From: Colocasia esculenta
Lineage: Eukaryota; Streptophyta; Magnoliopsida; Alismatales; Araceae
Length of the DNA: 64,000 nucleotides
Direction: 5' to 3'
NCBI GenBank assembly: GCA_014218235.1
Contig: CM024753.1
Span: 187,898,348 to 187,962,347, forward strand
In this document: piece by piece, positions 22,028-33,739 of the stretch
Position numbering within the stretch: the stretch's first letter is position 1
How the letters are laid out: each line of letters begins with the position of its first letter
The notes under the pieces: generated by a model
Database searches by the model: none
The model's input: the letters and a program-made list of their open reading frames with translations, nothing else
Told to the model about the DNA's origin: nothing
Program-made: the position numbers and the translations under genes

Positions 22028-23269
22028 TTATTCAAAAGTAGGTACCCAAATCTTTTTGGGTCCTTGATGGTTAGATGCATAAAAATATCCTTTCGGAATC
22101 CAAACTAGGTGCCTTGTTGTGCATGTGTTTACTGTGTGTCCTAATTTATTACAATAAGAACAACAATGAATATAATCTATTTTGCAGTTCTTACTGTTTT
22201 TATGATCTCTGTTTAGGACATAATTTTTGGAAACATTTTCTTTTACAGGGGCCTTTTTCTGAGGCAACTTGGTTTCTTTTACAATTTCGGCAAAGGATAT
22301 TTTTCTGGATTTATGGCTTGTTTTTCATTTTCCAGAGGAATGTATCCAAGCCCTTGTTTATTATTTCCATATTTTGATCCTCTTAAGCATAGAGCTAGAG
22401 ATGTTTTTCCTTGAGTTAATTTCTTAACTGATTCTTTTAAATACAGATTTTCTTCAGTTAGAATTTTTAAATTTTCTTCTAACTCTAACTTCTCGTTATT
22501 CTTACTTTTCAAATCTTCATTTAAACGATGATTATTATCTTTACTGACCTTTAGCTGTTTTGCCAATTGTTCCAATTCTGATTTCAGATCAGAATTAGTA
22601 TTTTCCAAACAAGTAAGGTTGTTCTTGATATTTTTCAATTCTTTGACAACAACCTTGTGTTTATCATAAAGTTCATTAAGGACTTCTTCCAAGTCTTCAG
22701 ATTCTGACCCTGAATTTGTGCATGAATTAAAAAATGAGTTAGAGTGTACCTCATCTAGTCCTACCATGAAGGTTAGATTTACTTGCTCTTTCTCAGAACT
22801 TGAGCTTGATGAGTCTGAGCGTGTGTCCTCTTCATTTTCCCAAGCAGTCGCCATGGCTTTTCTTTTGAACTTCTTGTGCTGCTTCTTGGACTTCTCGGTT
22901 TGACCAGTCTTCTTGAGTCTTGGACAGTCTGGTCTTAGATGTCCAGGTTTTCTGCATTCTTAGTAGACTGGTTCTTTCTCCTTTTTCTCTTTCCTTTGGA
23001 TCATTCTTGATCCATTTTTCTTCTTCTTTAAAATCTTCTGAAGTTTGGACAATACTTCATCAACATCATTGTCTTCAGATCCTGCAATTTTTGAGCTAGA
23101 AGAAGAAGAAGTGGAAGGAGCAGCTACCACTTTAAGAGCATTAGTACATTTCTTCTTAGATGAGCTTTCAGATAATCGCTCCATATTTATTTCATGTGCC
23201 ATGAGAGAACCTGTTAAATTATCAATCGATAATTTGGTTAAATCATGGGCCTCTTCAATAGCAGTTACT
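22028..23269 (-). pseudogene. gag: Gag of array internal domain 1, C-terminal part
   Basis: This is the downstream half of the gag reading frame, separated from its upstream half (40,294-41,299) by CACTA2. From 23,269: UBN2-type capsid end (S-L-M-A-H-E-I-N-M), a lysine-rich linker, a first zinc knuckle (E-C-R-K-P-G-H-L-R-P-D-C) preceded by an in-frame TAA at about 22,961, a long coiled coil (about 22,420-22,660), and a second CCHC knuckle (C-S-Y-C-N-K-L-G-H-T-V-N-T-C, about 22,133). It ends G-P-K-K-I-W-V-P, where a protease would begin in a full element. SIRE1-type Gag coiled coils bind dynein light chain LC8; that role here is inference. A frameshift near 22,280 joins the last two segments. 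Confidence 0.85.
23123..23269 (-). repeat. 147-bp target segment duplicated on both sides of CACTA2 (left copy)
   Basis: This stretch, starting GCTACCACTTTAAGAG and ending AATAGCAGTTACT, occurs again right of CACTA2 at 40,294-40,396 plus 40,661-40,704 (split there by the SINE). A normal CACTA insertion would duplicate only 3 bp. Confidence 0.95.
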
Positions 23270-23925
23270 ATTGAAATATTTGGTCGCTATTCGGTCCCTT
23301 AACAGCTCAGAGACCGAATAGGGACCGAATAGTGACCGAATTTGTCGGTCAAAAACTTCTGGTCACAAATCTGTGACCGACTAAATTCGGTCCCTATTCG
23401 GTCACTAAATAGGGACCGAATAGGGACCGAATCAGATCGGTCCCTATTTAGGGACCGAACGTATTCGGTCCCTGTTCGTCCCCAAAATAGAGACCGAATA
23501 GGGACCGAATATTCGGTCCCTATTTAGGGACTGAACTGAGCCGGTCACTATTCGGTCCTATTTTAGGGACCGAATAGGGACCGAATATTCGGTCCTAAAT
23601 AGGGACCAAACTGAGTTGTTCCCAATTGGTCCCTAAAAATAAGGACCGAATAGGGACCGAATCAGGTTGGTCACTATTAGGGACCGAAATAATTCGGCCC
23701 CTATTCGGTCCCTATTTTAGGGTCCGAACTAGGACTGAATAAATTCGGTCCCTAAATAGGGACCGACCTGATTCGGTCCCTATTCAGTCCCTATTTTTAG
23801 GGACTGAATTGGGACCAACTCAGTTCGGTCCCTATTTAGGGACCGAATATTCGGTCCCTATTCGGTCCCTAAATAGGGTCCGAATAGTGACTGATTATAA
23901 TCGGTCACTAATCGGTCTCTTTTTT
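23270..23925. repeat. CACTA2 subterminal repeats, 3' side
   Basis: Many copies of TTCGGTCCCTATTTAGGGACCGAA-like palindromic words, direct and inverted, with few other bases between. The family-based expectation is a cluster of TNPA binding sites. The left terminus itself is missing at 23,270. Confidence 0.92.
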
Positions 23926-23939
23926 AAATATTTTTTTTA

Positions 23940-24240
23940 ATATATACATTTTAAGGAAATAATAACTGTGTAAAATAAATAATATCCACAACAATAATAA
24001 TTGTCCACAATAAAAATGTCTACAACACAAAAATAATAAAAATATGCACAACAAAACAATAATAAAATGTCGACAACATCAACAATAATAAAAATATCCA
24101 CAACACAACAATAATAAAATGTCCACAACATCAGAATAATAAAATGTCCACAATAAGAATAAATATCCACAACATCACAATAATATAATGCCAACAACAA
24201 TAATAAAAATGTCTACAACAATAAGAATAATGAAATGAAA
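23940..24240. repeat. AT-rich short repeats after the CACTA2 TNPA-like gene
   Basis: Copies of CCACAACAATAATAAAAATGT and variants run through the 3' flank of the gene. CACTA1 has the complementary repeat (ATTATTGTTGTGGACATT) at 4,830-4,905, so the feature is shared by the family. Confidence 0.85.
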
Positions 24241-24241
24241 A

Positions 24242-27200
24242 TCATGATGCCTCGTCTTCGTCTTCATCCTCGTGCTCGTGTCCTCCCACTCCACCGATGA
24301 AGGAACCTACAATACATATATAACAATAATAAGTTAAAATTAAATACTATATAAGCAATAACTTATTTTAGAAGCATAAATAAATAAAACTATAAGCAAT
24401 GGAGGTCAATTAGATGAGTATTTCTAATTTTGGTCCTCAAATCGAATTTTTTCATTTTTTAACTAAACTAACTTGGTTAAGACGACTTGGAGCGTCGAGG
24501 TCAAACCGGGAGTCCGAATTGAACTCCTTCAGTTTCCACAAGTCACACTCATCGACCCGACCGTGCTGGAACAAACCGGAGGCCAATTGGAAGAGTATTT
24601 CTAATTTTGGTCCCTCAAATCGAAGTTTTTCATTTTTTAACTAAACTAACTTGGTTAAGACGACTTGGAGCGTCGCAGTCAAACCGGGAGTCCGAATTGA
24701 ACTCCGTCAGTTTCCACAAGTCACACTCATCGGCCCGACCGTGCTGGAATAAACGGAGGCCAATTGGAAGAGTATTTCTAATTTTGGTCCCTCAAATCGA
24801 AGTTTTCATTTTTTTTTAACTAAACTAACTAGGTTAAGACGACTTGAAGCGTCGCAGTCAAACCGGGAGTCCGAATTGAACTCCGTCAGTTTCCACAAGT
24901 CACACTCATCGGCCCACCGTGCTGGAACAAACCGAAGGCCAATCGGAAGAGTATTTCTAATATTGGACCCATAAACCGAAGTTTTTCATTTTTTAACTAA
25001 ACTAACTTGGTTAAGACGACTTGGAGCGTCGAGGTCAAACCAGGAGTCCGAATTGAACTCCGGCAGTTTCCACAAGTCACACTCATGCCCGACCGTGTTG
25101 GAACAAACGGAGGCCATCGTATGAGTATTTCTAATTTTGGTCCCTCAAACCGAAGTTTTTCATTTTTTAACTAAACTAACTTGGTTAAGACGACTTGGAG
25201 CGTCGAGGTCAAACCGGGAGTCCGAATTTAACTCCGTCAGTTTTCACAAGTCACACTCATCGGTCCGACTGTGCTAGAACAAACTGGAGGCCAATCGGAT
25301 GAGTATTCTAATTTTGGTCCCTCAAACTGAAGTTTTTCATTTTTTAACTAAACTAACTTGGTTAAGGCGATTTGGAGCGTCGAGCTCAAACGAGAGTTCG
25401 AATTGAACTCCGTCGGTTTCCACAAGTCACACTCATCGCCCCGACGTTCTGGAACAAACCGGAGGCCAATCGGATGAGTATTTTTAATTTGGACCACACA
25501 AACCTAAGTTTTTCATTTCTAAACTAAACTAGTTTGTTTATTGTGACTTGAGCGTCTAGCTCAAACCGGGAGTCCGAATTGAACTCCGTCGGTTTTCACA
25601 AGTCACACTCATCGCCCCGACCATTCTGGAACAAACCGGAGGCCAATCGGATGAGTATTTTTAATTTTGGACCCACAAACCTAAGTTTTTCATTTCTAAA
25701 CTAAACTAGTTTCTATATTGTGACTTTGAGCGTTTAGCTCAAACCGGGAGTCCGAATTGAACTCCATCGGTTTCCACAAGTCACACTCATCGCCCCTACC
25801 GTTCTGGAACAAACCGGAGGCCAATCGGATGAGTATTTTTAATTTTGGACCCACAAACCTAAGTTTTTCATTTCTAAACTAAACTAGTTTGTTTATTGTG
25901 ACTTTGAACGTCGAGCTCAAACCGGGAGTCCGAATTGAACTCCGTCAGTTTCCACAAGTCACACTCATCGCCCCGACCGTTCTGGAACAAACCGGAGGCC
26001 AATCGGATGAGTATTTTTAATTTTGGACCCACAAACCTAAGTTTTTCATTTCTAAACTAAACTAACATGTTTATTGTGACTTTGAGCGTCTAGCTCAAAC
26101 CGGAGTCCGAATTGAACTCCGTCGGTTTCCACAAGTCACACTCATCGCCCCGACCGTTTTGGAACAAACCGAGGCCAATCGGATGAGTATTTTTAATGTT
26201 AGACCCACAAACCTAATTTTTTCATTTCTTAACTAAACTAGCTTGTTTATTGTGACTTTGAGCGTCGAGCTCAAACCGGGAGTCCGAATTGAACTCCGTC
26301 AGTTTCCACAAGTCACACTCATCGGCCCGACCGTGCTGGAACAAACCGAAGGCCAATCGGAAGAGTATTTCTAATATTGGACCCATAAACCGAAGTTTTT
26401 CATTTTTTAACTAAACTAACTTGGTTAAGACGACTTGGAGCGTCGAGGTCAAACTAGGAGTCCGAATTGAACTCCGTCAGTTTCCACAAGTCACACTCAT
26501 CGGCCGGACCGTGTTGGAACAAACCGGAGGCCAATCGGATGAGTATTTCTAATTTTGGTCCCTCAAACCGAAGTTTTTCATTTTTTAACTAAACTAACTT
26601 GGTTAAGACGACTTGGAGCGTCGAGGTCAAACCGGGAGTCCGAATTGAACTCCGTCAGTTTCCACAAGTCACACTCATCGGCCTGACCGTGCTGGAACAA
26701 ACCGAAGGCCAATCGGATGAGTATTTTTAATTTTAGACCCACAAACCTAATTTTTTCATTTCTTAACTAAACTAACTTGTTTATTGTGACTTTGAGCGTC
26801 GAGCTCAAACCGGGAGTCCGAATTGAACTCCGTCGGTTTCCACAAGTCACACTCATCGCCCCGACCGTTCTGGAACAAACCGGAGGCCAATCGGATGTGT
26901 ATTTTTAATTTTGGACCCACAAACCTAAGTTTTTCATTTCTAAACTAAACTAGTTTGTTTATTGTGACTTTGAGGCGCCGACCTCAAACCGGGAGTCCGA
27001 ATTGATCGACGGCGGTTTCCACAAGTCACACTCATCGCCCCGACTGTTCTGGAAAAAATCAGAGGCCAATCGGATGAGTATTTCTAATTTTGAACCCCCA
27101 AACCTACCTAAGTTCTCCCTTTTTAACTAACCTAACTTGCTTAACAAGAAATTGTGCGTCGATCAACCCAAATTAAAGTTAAACTAAGTTAACTGTTAAA

Positions 27201-29522
27201 ATTAAACCTCTGAAATAAAATAAATTTACTCATGTGAGGGGTGTGTGCTGATGTCGATGGTGCTGCCTGTGGAGGAGGTGCTGCCTGTGGAGGAGGAATG
27301 TTGACCTGGGAGAAGGCCTGGGAGATAACCTGGGAGAGGGACTGGGAGAGCTGGGCCTGTAGTGCGTCGGTCACCTGCATCTGCATTTGGGCCAGACGAG
27401 TCTCCATCGAATCCGCCAGACGAGACTCTAAGCCCGATATCCTACTGTCAATGAAGCCCATCAGCTATCCTGGAGAAGTACTTGGAGTACCAACTCCTGC
27501 GTGGAATGCATTGGTCTGTGACCCTGAGCTGGATCCTCCAGATAACACCCGGCTCGTGTCGATGCTATGCCCAAAACCATACACATGGCCTTTCTTTGGG
27601 GCCCCAGATGCTGCAACCCATACCTCAGGATCTAACGGCGGCTGCTCGTCCTCCCCGACGTACTTCTCTGTCATTTGTTGGCTGTATGACTCCTGCAAGA
27701 AACCATAAAAAACGATAGTAGTTAATATTCATATTAATGTGAAAAATTAAATAGTGAATATCTTCTAAATACTTAACTGCAACCACTCGGGCTCTATCGC
27801 TAATGTATGCATCCGTTCCTTTTTTCTTGTGTGTTCTATCGAACACCTCGGAAAATGTCGGCTGCCTTTTTAGCTCCTTCTCCTATTTCACAGAAAAAAC
27901 ATGACATAAATGAGTACCTTTATAAATAAAAGAAACCAGAAATGGACAAATTACTTACCAATCTGGACTGATGGGTCGCAAAAGAGACAGACCCACCAGT
28001 ATGCATGTTTGCTTCTGGATTCGCAGCCCGATTAACTTTCATTATTGAGGATGTTTGTTGTCATCTCTCTGCAGCCCAGATGTTGCAAAGAGTTTCCCAT
28101 ATTCTCCCCTCATCCAACTGGGCGCCCGCTCCCTCCAAAGAGTCGAGTCTGCACTCTGAGAATGTTTCTCTGCATTTTTCTCGCGTTATACATCAAATGC
28201 TTGAAATTTGATCTTGCGGTCATCGTCCATACAAATCGAGACCGCGCCTCGTCCGTACGACTCGTGAATCGATGCTGGCTCTATATACATAAGAGTTAGT
28301 GAACTGCATGTATGAATACGATAAGAATTAAACTACAATACGAAATTACATACCATGAACATCTGATACAAGTGCTCCTAGACCTCCATCGGAAAATCAT
28401 TGAATCTATGAATTTGCCCAGGAAAATGTGCTTGTAACGTTCTTGTGATGAATTGAGATACTTGAGTAGGCTCTATTTTATCACTGCAATGATGTAACTG
28501 CATAATTTCAATTTCTGAACTAAATTCACTTCATTGCCCATAAGAAATACATACATGTTGATTACGTACCCATTAATCCAGACCTCCTGCAGAGTGCTCT
28601 CATAAAAACTACCTCTGCCCTCCTGCAGACTACCAGCATCCTCTGGCACCGAACCTGGAAAATAATGATGAACAACATGAGTAATGTACAAAAATACTAA
28701 ATAATGACTACAGAAATACCCTAACAGTTAAATATACAAATCTACTGGTGCATCTGGAGAATGTGTACAGTGACATGAGCATGTGACATTTTAATGGCAT
28801 CAGAATTAATGCATACATTAAAGTATAACTTTACATATACATACCAGCTACTACAGGAGGAGACTCGGAGGATGCACCAACAGCTGTAACTGGAATAGAA
28901 CGCATAAGTAATGAGGAAGATGAATGCACAATAAAAGTACATTTGTAAATATACATACCTACAGGCACGGTAGGAGCAGAAGAACTAGAAACTGTAGCAA
29001 TTCTATAACATTAATAATATATATAAATAATTACTACAAAAATACTTGGAAATTGAAATATACATATCTGCAGGCACTCTAGGAGATGCAGAAGAAGGAC
29101 CAACAACTGTAACAATTCTAATAACATTAATAATATGTGTAAATAATGACTAAAAAAATACTTGAAAATTGAAATATACATACCTGCAGGCACGCTAGGA
29201 GATGCAGAAGAAGGACCAGCAACTGTAACAATTCTAATAACATTAATAATATGTGTAAATAATGACTAAAAAAATACTTGAAAATTGAAATATACAAACC
29301 TAGTCCGCTAGGTAGAGGAGGTGTCCGCTCACTCGAAGGAGAATCAGAAACTGTAACAATTTTAATGGCATTAACACTACACAAGTACACATAAATAATA
29401 TACAGAGAAAAATACACAGCTGATGACTATATTAGAAAAACATACATACCATATGCGGGGAACAAAGCCCTCCCACGAATGCCCCTCCTAGAACTGCTAC
29501 CAGATCTTCCTCCACGCACCAT
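24242..29522 (-). CDS. TNPA/Transposase_24-like accessory protein of CACTA2 (multi-exon)
   Basis: Exon 1 is 29,450-29,522 (ATG at 29,522; M-V-R-G-G-R-S-G-S-S-S). Five microexons follow: 29,300-29,350 (51 nt), 29,184-29,222, 29,068-29,106, 28,959-28,991 (33 nt) and 28,845-28,883. Then come an exon with F-Y-E-S-T-L-Q-E-V-W-I-N-G (about 28,600), one with F-I-T-R-T-L (about 28,440), one around 28,000-28,290, and the Transposase_24-like core (27,770-27,860: E-V-F-D-R-T-H-K-K-K-G-T-D). Next are P-P-L-D-P-E-V-W (about 27,640) and a Gln-rich coiled exon (about 27,240-27,450). The last exon (24,242-24,306) is acidic and ends in TGA. Stops occur near 28,060, 28,160, 28,380 and 27,465, and one microexon donor reads AT instead of GT, so function is doubtful. 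Confidence 0.75.
24400..27130 (-). repeat. Intronic minisatellite of CACTA2, about 15 copies of a 173-180 bp unit
   Basis: Copies are marked by CACAAGTCACACTCATCG about every 177 bp (24,536; 24,716; 24,895; 25,073; and so on to 27,018). Each has GAGTCCGAATTGAACTCCG, GAGCGTCGAGCTCAAACC, GAGTATTTCTAATTTTGG and TTTTCATTTTTTAACTAAAC. It is the reverse complement of the CACTA1 minisatellite, hence the same orientation relative to its element, and lies in the same last intron. At least two sub-types alternate (GGTTAAGACGACTTGG and GTTTATTGTGACTTTG). Confidence 0.94.
28845..29350 (-). repeat. Five tandem microexons in the CACTA2 TNPA-like gene
   Basis: Exon starts at 29,350, 29,222, 29,106, 28,991 and 28,883 give a period of 108-128 bp. 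Lengths 51, 39, 39, 33 and 39 nt are all multiples of three with phase-1 flanks. The 29,184 and 29,068 exons and their introns are nearly identical, so this duplication is recent. The coding result is a repeated Ser/Pro-rich linker. Confidence 0.85.
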
Positions 29523-29628
29523 ATCTTCATAGAGAACATAAAATCATAATGTTTACTAGTCAATTGCTTATATTGAAAGTGAGCTGCTTTAAATATACTC
29601 TACAAGTGTGAAAAAATTCTACCATAGT

Positions 29629-30641
29629 TTAATTGATATCCATTTCCTCCTCAGATGATGACGATATGTCTAATTCAACCCCATCTTCATCATCATCTTC
29701 ACATTCATCACTGGTATATTCCTCTTCCTCACTAGAACTTTCATATTCAATATCTGTACAACGAGCACTATTGTCTTTCATCTCACGTGGATCGACTTCT
29801 TCGACCTCATTTCCGTGAGACAAGGACATTGGTGCTTCGGATTCGTCTTCTCCAATATGAGTTGTCAACTCTACATCTTCAACAAAGTCTTCTTGAAAGA
29901 ATTCTGCGTTGATCTCTTCAGGTGTCTGATTAGTCATGTCCAATTCATAATCAGAGAATAGTCTTGACTTAACTCTGCAAACTACCCACCAATCATTTCG
30001 TTCTTTGTTTGTACATGAAGGATAGCTTGTATAATACACTTACTGGGCTTGTGTGGCTAAGATGAATGGCTCATAAGTATTCAATTTTGACTTATGCTTA
30101 AGCTCGACAATCCCATGTGTTGTGTCATTTCGAATGGAATTCGGATCAAACCAATGACACTTGAACAAGAATATATGATTGTCTTGTCCTAGATATTGGA
30201 ATTGTAGGATCTCCTCTACAATACCATAGTAGTCATACTCACTTTCATTGTATGTACTTCCTTTTACACATACGCCATTGTTCATGGTAGATTTATTCTG
30301 CCCATAGACTTTCGTATGAAACCTATACCCATTGACAATAAATCCAAGATAATTCTGTGCAATTTTGGATGGGCCGTAGGCTACCTGACGAACTCTTTCA
30401 TCAGTAATTAAACCTTCTTGCACCTGTGTGTAGAAAAGGCTAGTTATAAAGTGAAATGAATTTTGTTGAATACTCTTTGACGGTGTACACTTACGCATTC
30501 TCTTAGCCATAAGGCCAATGACTTCTCTCGTTCTTTTTCAACCTCAAAATCAGTGAGTTGTGGATTTTTTTGAATTAATTCTGAATCAAATTGTCTGCAA
30601 TATGAATAGCAGACCACATTGAATAGGTAGAATAAAGGCAA
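29629..30641 (-). pseudogene. TNP2-type transposase of CACTA2, C-terminal part (DUF4216-like)
   Basis: Exons on the - strand: about 30,500-30,597 (L-T-D-F-E-V-E-K-E-R-E-K-S-L-A-L-W-L-R), then about 30,040-30,425 (G-L-I-T-D-E-R-V-R-Q ... F-L-F-K-C-H-W-F-D-P), and 29,629-30,039 (S-Y-P-S-C-T-N-K-E-R-N-D-W-W ... E-E-E-M-D-I-N, stop). An in-frame TAA at 30,040-30,042 separates the last two segments where CACTA1 reads Gln. The acidic end matches CACTA1. The DUF4216-like module is commonly found at the end of plant TNP2 proteins; its exact role is not known to me. Confidence 0.85.
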
Positions 30642-30678
30642 AAAACTTACATATAAATTTAAATTGTGAGATTAGTAC

Positions 30679-31562
30679 TTACTCAACATAACATTCTAGC
30701 TCAGAACAATTTAAAAGAATATATATCTCTGCGGCACATAACTCTCTGTCATCCAGCATTCGAGTTGAAGAACGTCCGAAGGCACGTCCAGGATGAGTAA
30801 ATATTGAGAGTCGATTTGAACCGACAGATTCCCCCCCATCATCATTACGTGGAGGTTGTGTCCGACGAGTTTGAATATCTGCTTCAAAGTACATTGCACA
30901 AAAGTTAGAGATTTCCTCCATAATGTATGCCTCAGCAATAGAATCCTCCACTTTTGCTTTATTTCGAACTTTCATTTTAAGGTCATGCATACACCTACAT
31001 CCACAATGTAAGAGACAATTTGAAAAGCTATCACTTACGTAAGGTGCAATCGTACGAAGGAAATAGTTCATATTTGCATATACCTCTCAAATGGATACAT
31101 CCATCTATATTGTACTGGCCCTCCGACCTTTGCTTCATATGGTAGATGTACGAGTAAATGCTCCATTGAATCGAAGAAACCAGGTGGAAATATCTTCTCC
31201 AACTTGCATACAGTGGTGACCACATTCTGTTCGATAGTTTGCACATCCTGAAGCCTGAGTTCTGATGCAGATAGAATCGTGAAAAATCGACTCAACTCCG
31301 ATAACGCTCCCCATAGCTGCTTCGGCAAGATGTCACGAAATGCAATAGGTAGCAACCTTTGCATGAATACATGGCAGTCGTGACTCTTCATTCCATATAT
31401 CTTTCCCTCACTGACGTTGACAGAACGAGCAATATTTGACACATAACCGTCAGGAAATCTCAGTTGTTTCAGCCACTGACACACTTGCTTTACTTGTCCT
31501 CCTCCAAGCACATAAACTGCTTTTGGTTTACTTGATTTCCCATTTACTTCAACAATTTCTAA
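30679..31562 (-). pseudogene. TNP2-type transposase of CACTA2, DUF4218-like middle part
   Basis: Starting after the stop at 31,560-31,562, the frame reads V-Y-V-L-G-G-G-Q-V-K-Q, M-K-S-H-D-C-H-V-F-M-Q-R-L-L-P (about 31,365-31,405), F-P-P-G-F-F-D-S-M-E-H-L and Y-R-W-M-Y-P-F-E-R-Y (about 31,080-31,115). These are hallmarks of the DUF4218 region of plant TNP2 transposases. It continues about 30,890-30,990 with V-E-D-S-I-A-E-A-Y-I-M-E-E-I. A splice or frame change lies near 31,067. Confidence 0.87.
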
Positions 31563-33335
31563 CTATGGACGTTTACAGAGCATGGACAAGTCCAAGCGTG
31601 CATTCACATTGTCCTTTGTTTTACCTTTGATATCCATAACTGTGTTGAATACATTATCAAAGACATTTTTCTCGATATGCATCACGTCTAGATTGTGCCG
31701 CACAAGAAGAGTCGACCAATAAGGTAGCTCCCAGAAAATGCTTTTTTTCACCCAGTTGTGCTCCTTCCCAAAACCTGAAAGGTGTCGGGTACTGCCCATC
31801 TGTTGTGTGATATCTGGCAAATTTTCAACATGTGCTGCCATATGATGACTGGACAACCTCTCGAATATAACTTCATCTCGTTCCTTTCTGTTCTTTAGGA
31901 ATGCATCTTTTTGTCTTCTAAAAGGGTGATCAGCTGGTAAAAACTGACGATGGCAATCAAACCAGCAGGACTTCCCACCATGTTTAAGTACAAACGATTT
32001 GGTATTATCCATACAATACGAACATGCTAGCCTCCCATGTGTGCTCCAACCAGATAGCATTCCATATGCAGGAAAATCACTTATAGTCCACATTAATGCC
32101 GCCCTCATGGTGAAATTTTGCTTTCTAGATGCATCATAAGTATTGACCCCCTCAGTCCATAATAATTTCAATTCATCAATCAACGGTCTTAGATAGATGT
32201 CTATATTTTTTGTAGGACTTTTCGGACCAGGAATCAATAAGGACAGGAACAAATTCTCTCACTTCATACACATGTTCGGAGGAAGGTTGTATGGTGTCAC
32301 GAACACTGGCCAGCTGGAGTAGGAAGCCACTGAACCACCAAATGGATTAAATCCGTCAGTGCATAAACCAAGCCTCACATTACGTGACTCCCTTGAGAAG
32401 ATAGGATAAACATGGTTGAAATGAATCCAAGCTTCGCCATCTGCAGGATGAGTCATAATATCCATGTCCCGACGTACTCTTTCTGCATGCCACCTCATAT
32501 GTCCAGCTGTCTTTGAAGACATATACATCCACTGCAGCCTGGGTGTAAGGGGGAAATATCGCAATGACGCATAAGGTATATCCTTTCCCCTAGAATTGGC
32601 CCCTCTTTTAGGTTTAAATCTATCATGACGGCAAACTGAACAGGATACCATATCTGCATTCTCTTTGTCATACAACATACAATGATTAGGACATGCATCT
32701 ATTTTCACATATCCAAGTCCTAAATCATTCACCATCTTCTTGGCACGATAAAAATTTAGAGGCAGCTTTTCATCTGGAGGTAACATGCTCTTGATGATGA
32801 GGAGGAGACGATCAAAGCAATTCTCAGAAATATGAAATTCAGATTTTAAGTTCAACAACTGTGACACCGCTGACAACCGAGTGTGCTTTTGACAACCATC
32901 CCACAATGGCTCATCAGCATCCTTAAGTAACTGATAGAATCTTTCGGCTCCCTTATTCGGCACGTCTTCAGCGTATACAGGATCCACATGTACACTGAAT
33001 GCCGGACCAGCAGCATCTACAACCATATCCACGTACGTACTTGTGCCTTCCACATTAGTAGGCTCGTGCGACCAGAAGTCCTCACTATGACATGTCCAAT
33101 TCATATAACCTTCAACAAACCATTTTCTGTATAAATGGCGTTGAACTTCCCATGGGGAATTCCACTTCAAATTTTTGCAAATCATACAAGGACATCGGAT
33201 GCCACCTTGCCTGTCTACTTCTGCATTTGGATTCCCCAATGCAAACTGAACGAAATTCTCAACTCCGACCCTAAACTCCTGGGACACCACATGATCAACT
33301 ATTCTGCGATACATCCATGAACGGTCTGAAGCCAT
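31563..33335 (-). pseudogene. TNP2-type transposase of CACTA2, N-terminal and catalytic part
   Basis: The start is placed at Met 33,335 (M-A-S-D-R-S-W-M-Y-R-R), the form usual for TNP2 proteins; an upstream Met at 33,362 is in frame. First comes the Transpos_assoc-like Zn-binding region (C-P-C-M-I-C-K-N, about 33,190), then the TNP2 domain (C-P-N-H-C-M-L-Y near 32,690; L-G-L-C-T-D-G-F-N-P-F-G near 32,350; V-F-V-T-P-Y-N-L-P-P near 32,290). An in-frame TGA at 32,256-32,258 interrupts it. The second segment has S-D-F-P-A-Y-G-M-L-S-G-W (about 32,060) and L-D-V-M-H-I-E-K-N-V (about 31,680), and ends in TAG at 31,560-31,562. Long readable frames with only two stops suggest recent loss of function. 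Confidence 0.92.
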
Positions 33336-33456
33336 TGCTGTCCTATGCCCAAACAATATCAATAGACAAATAACTTTAAAATTCTAAATCACACATCCTT
33401 CGACGCAACCGAAATGAATAGGAAGGATTTATTATTTATATTATCACTTTTTACCC

Positions 33457-33733
33457 ATCTGTGAATATTTGATTGCACTCAGATGACCATTTACTATGTG
33501 ATTGTATTATTTGCTGAAAATTTCGGCAGCATCTCCCCACACCTCTCTGATATACCAAAAATATTATTGATTAAGATATTTTCTTAAAAACTTACTAATA
33601 AGTGGTTAAGAAAATATTCTAAATCAATAAAGGTATATCAGAGAGGAGTGAGTAGACACACCCGAAATTTTCAACAAATAATACAAGCACATAGTAAATG
33701 ACCACCTAACTGCGATCAAACATTCACAGACTG
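33457..33733. ncRNA. Long hairpin (about 135-bp arms) upstream of the CACTA2 transposase
   Basis: The arm at 33,457-33,597 is the imperfect reverse complement of 33,601-33,733, with a loop of only a few bases. Shared words include CATTTACTATGTG, GTATTATTTG, GAAAATTTCG, CTCTCTGATATACC and ATATTTTCTTAA. It lies about 120 bp upstream of the transposase start on the - strand, so it may be in the promoter, leader or a leader intron. Transcription either way would give a long stem suited to Dicer-like processing. It could instead be a foldback MITE-like remnant. RNA-gene status is inference; the stem is seen. Confidence 0.5.
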
Positions 33734-33739
33734 TCCAAA

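Noticed and set aside
24414..24819. Repeated 70-76 residue frames in the minisatellite
   Set aside because: They are translations of the tandem unit, broken in most copies, and lie in an intron.
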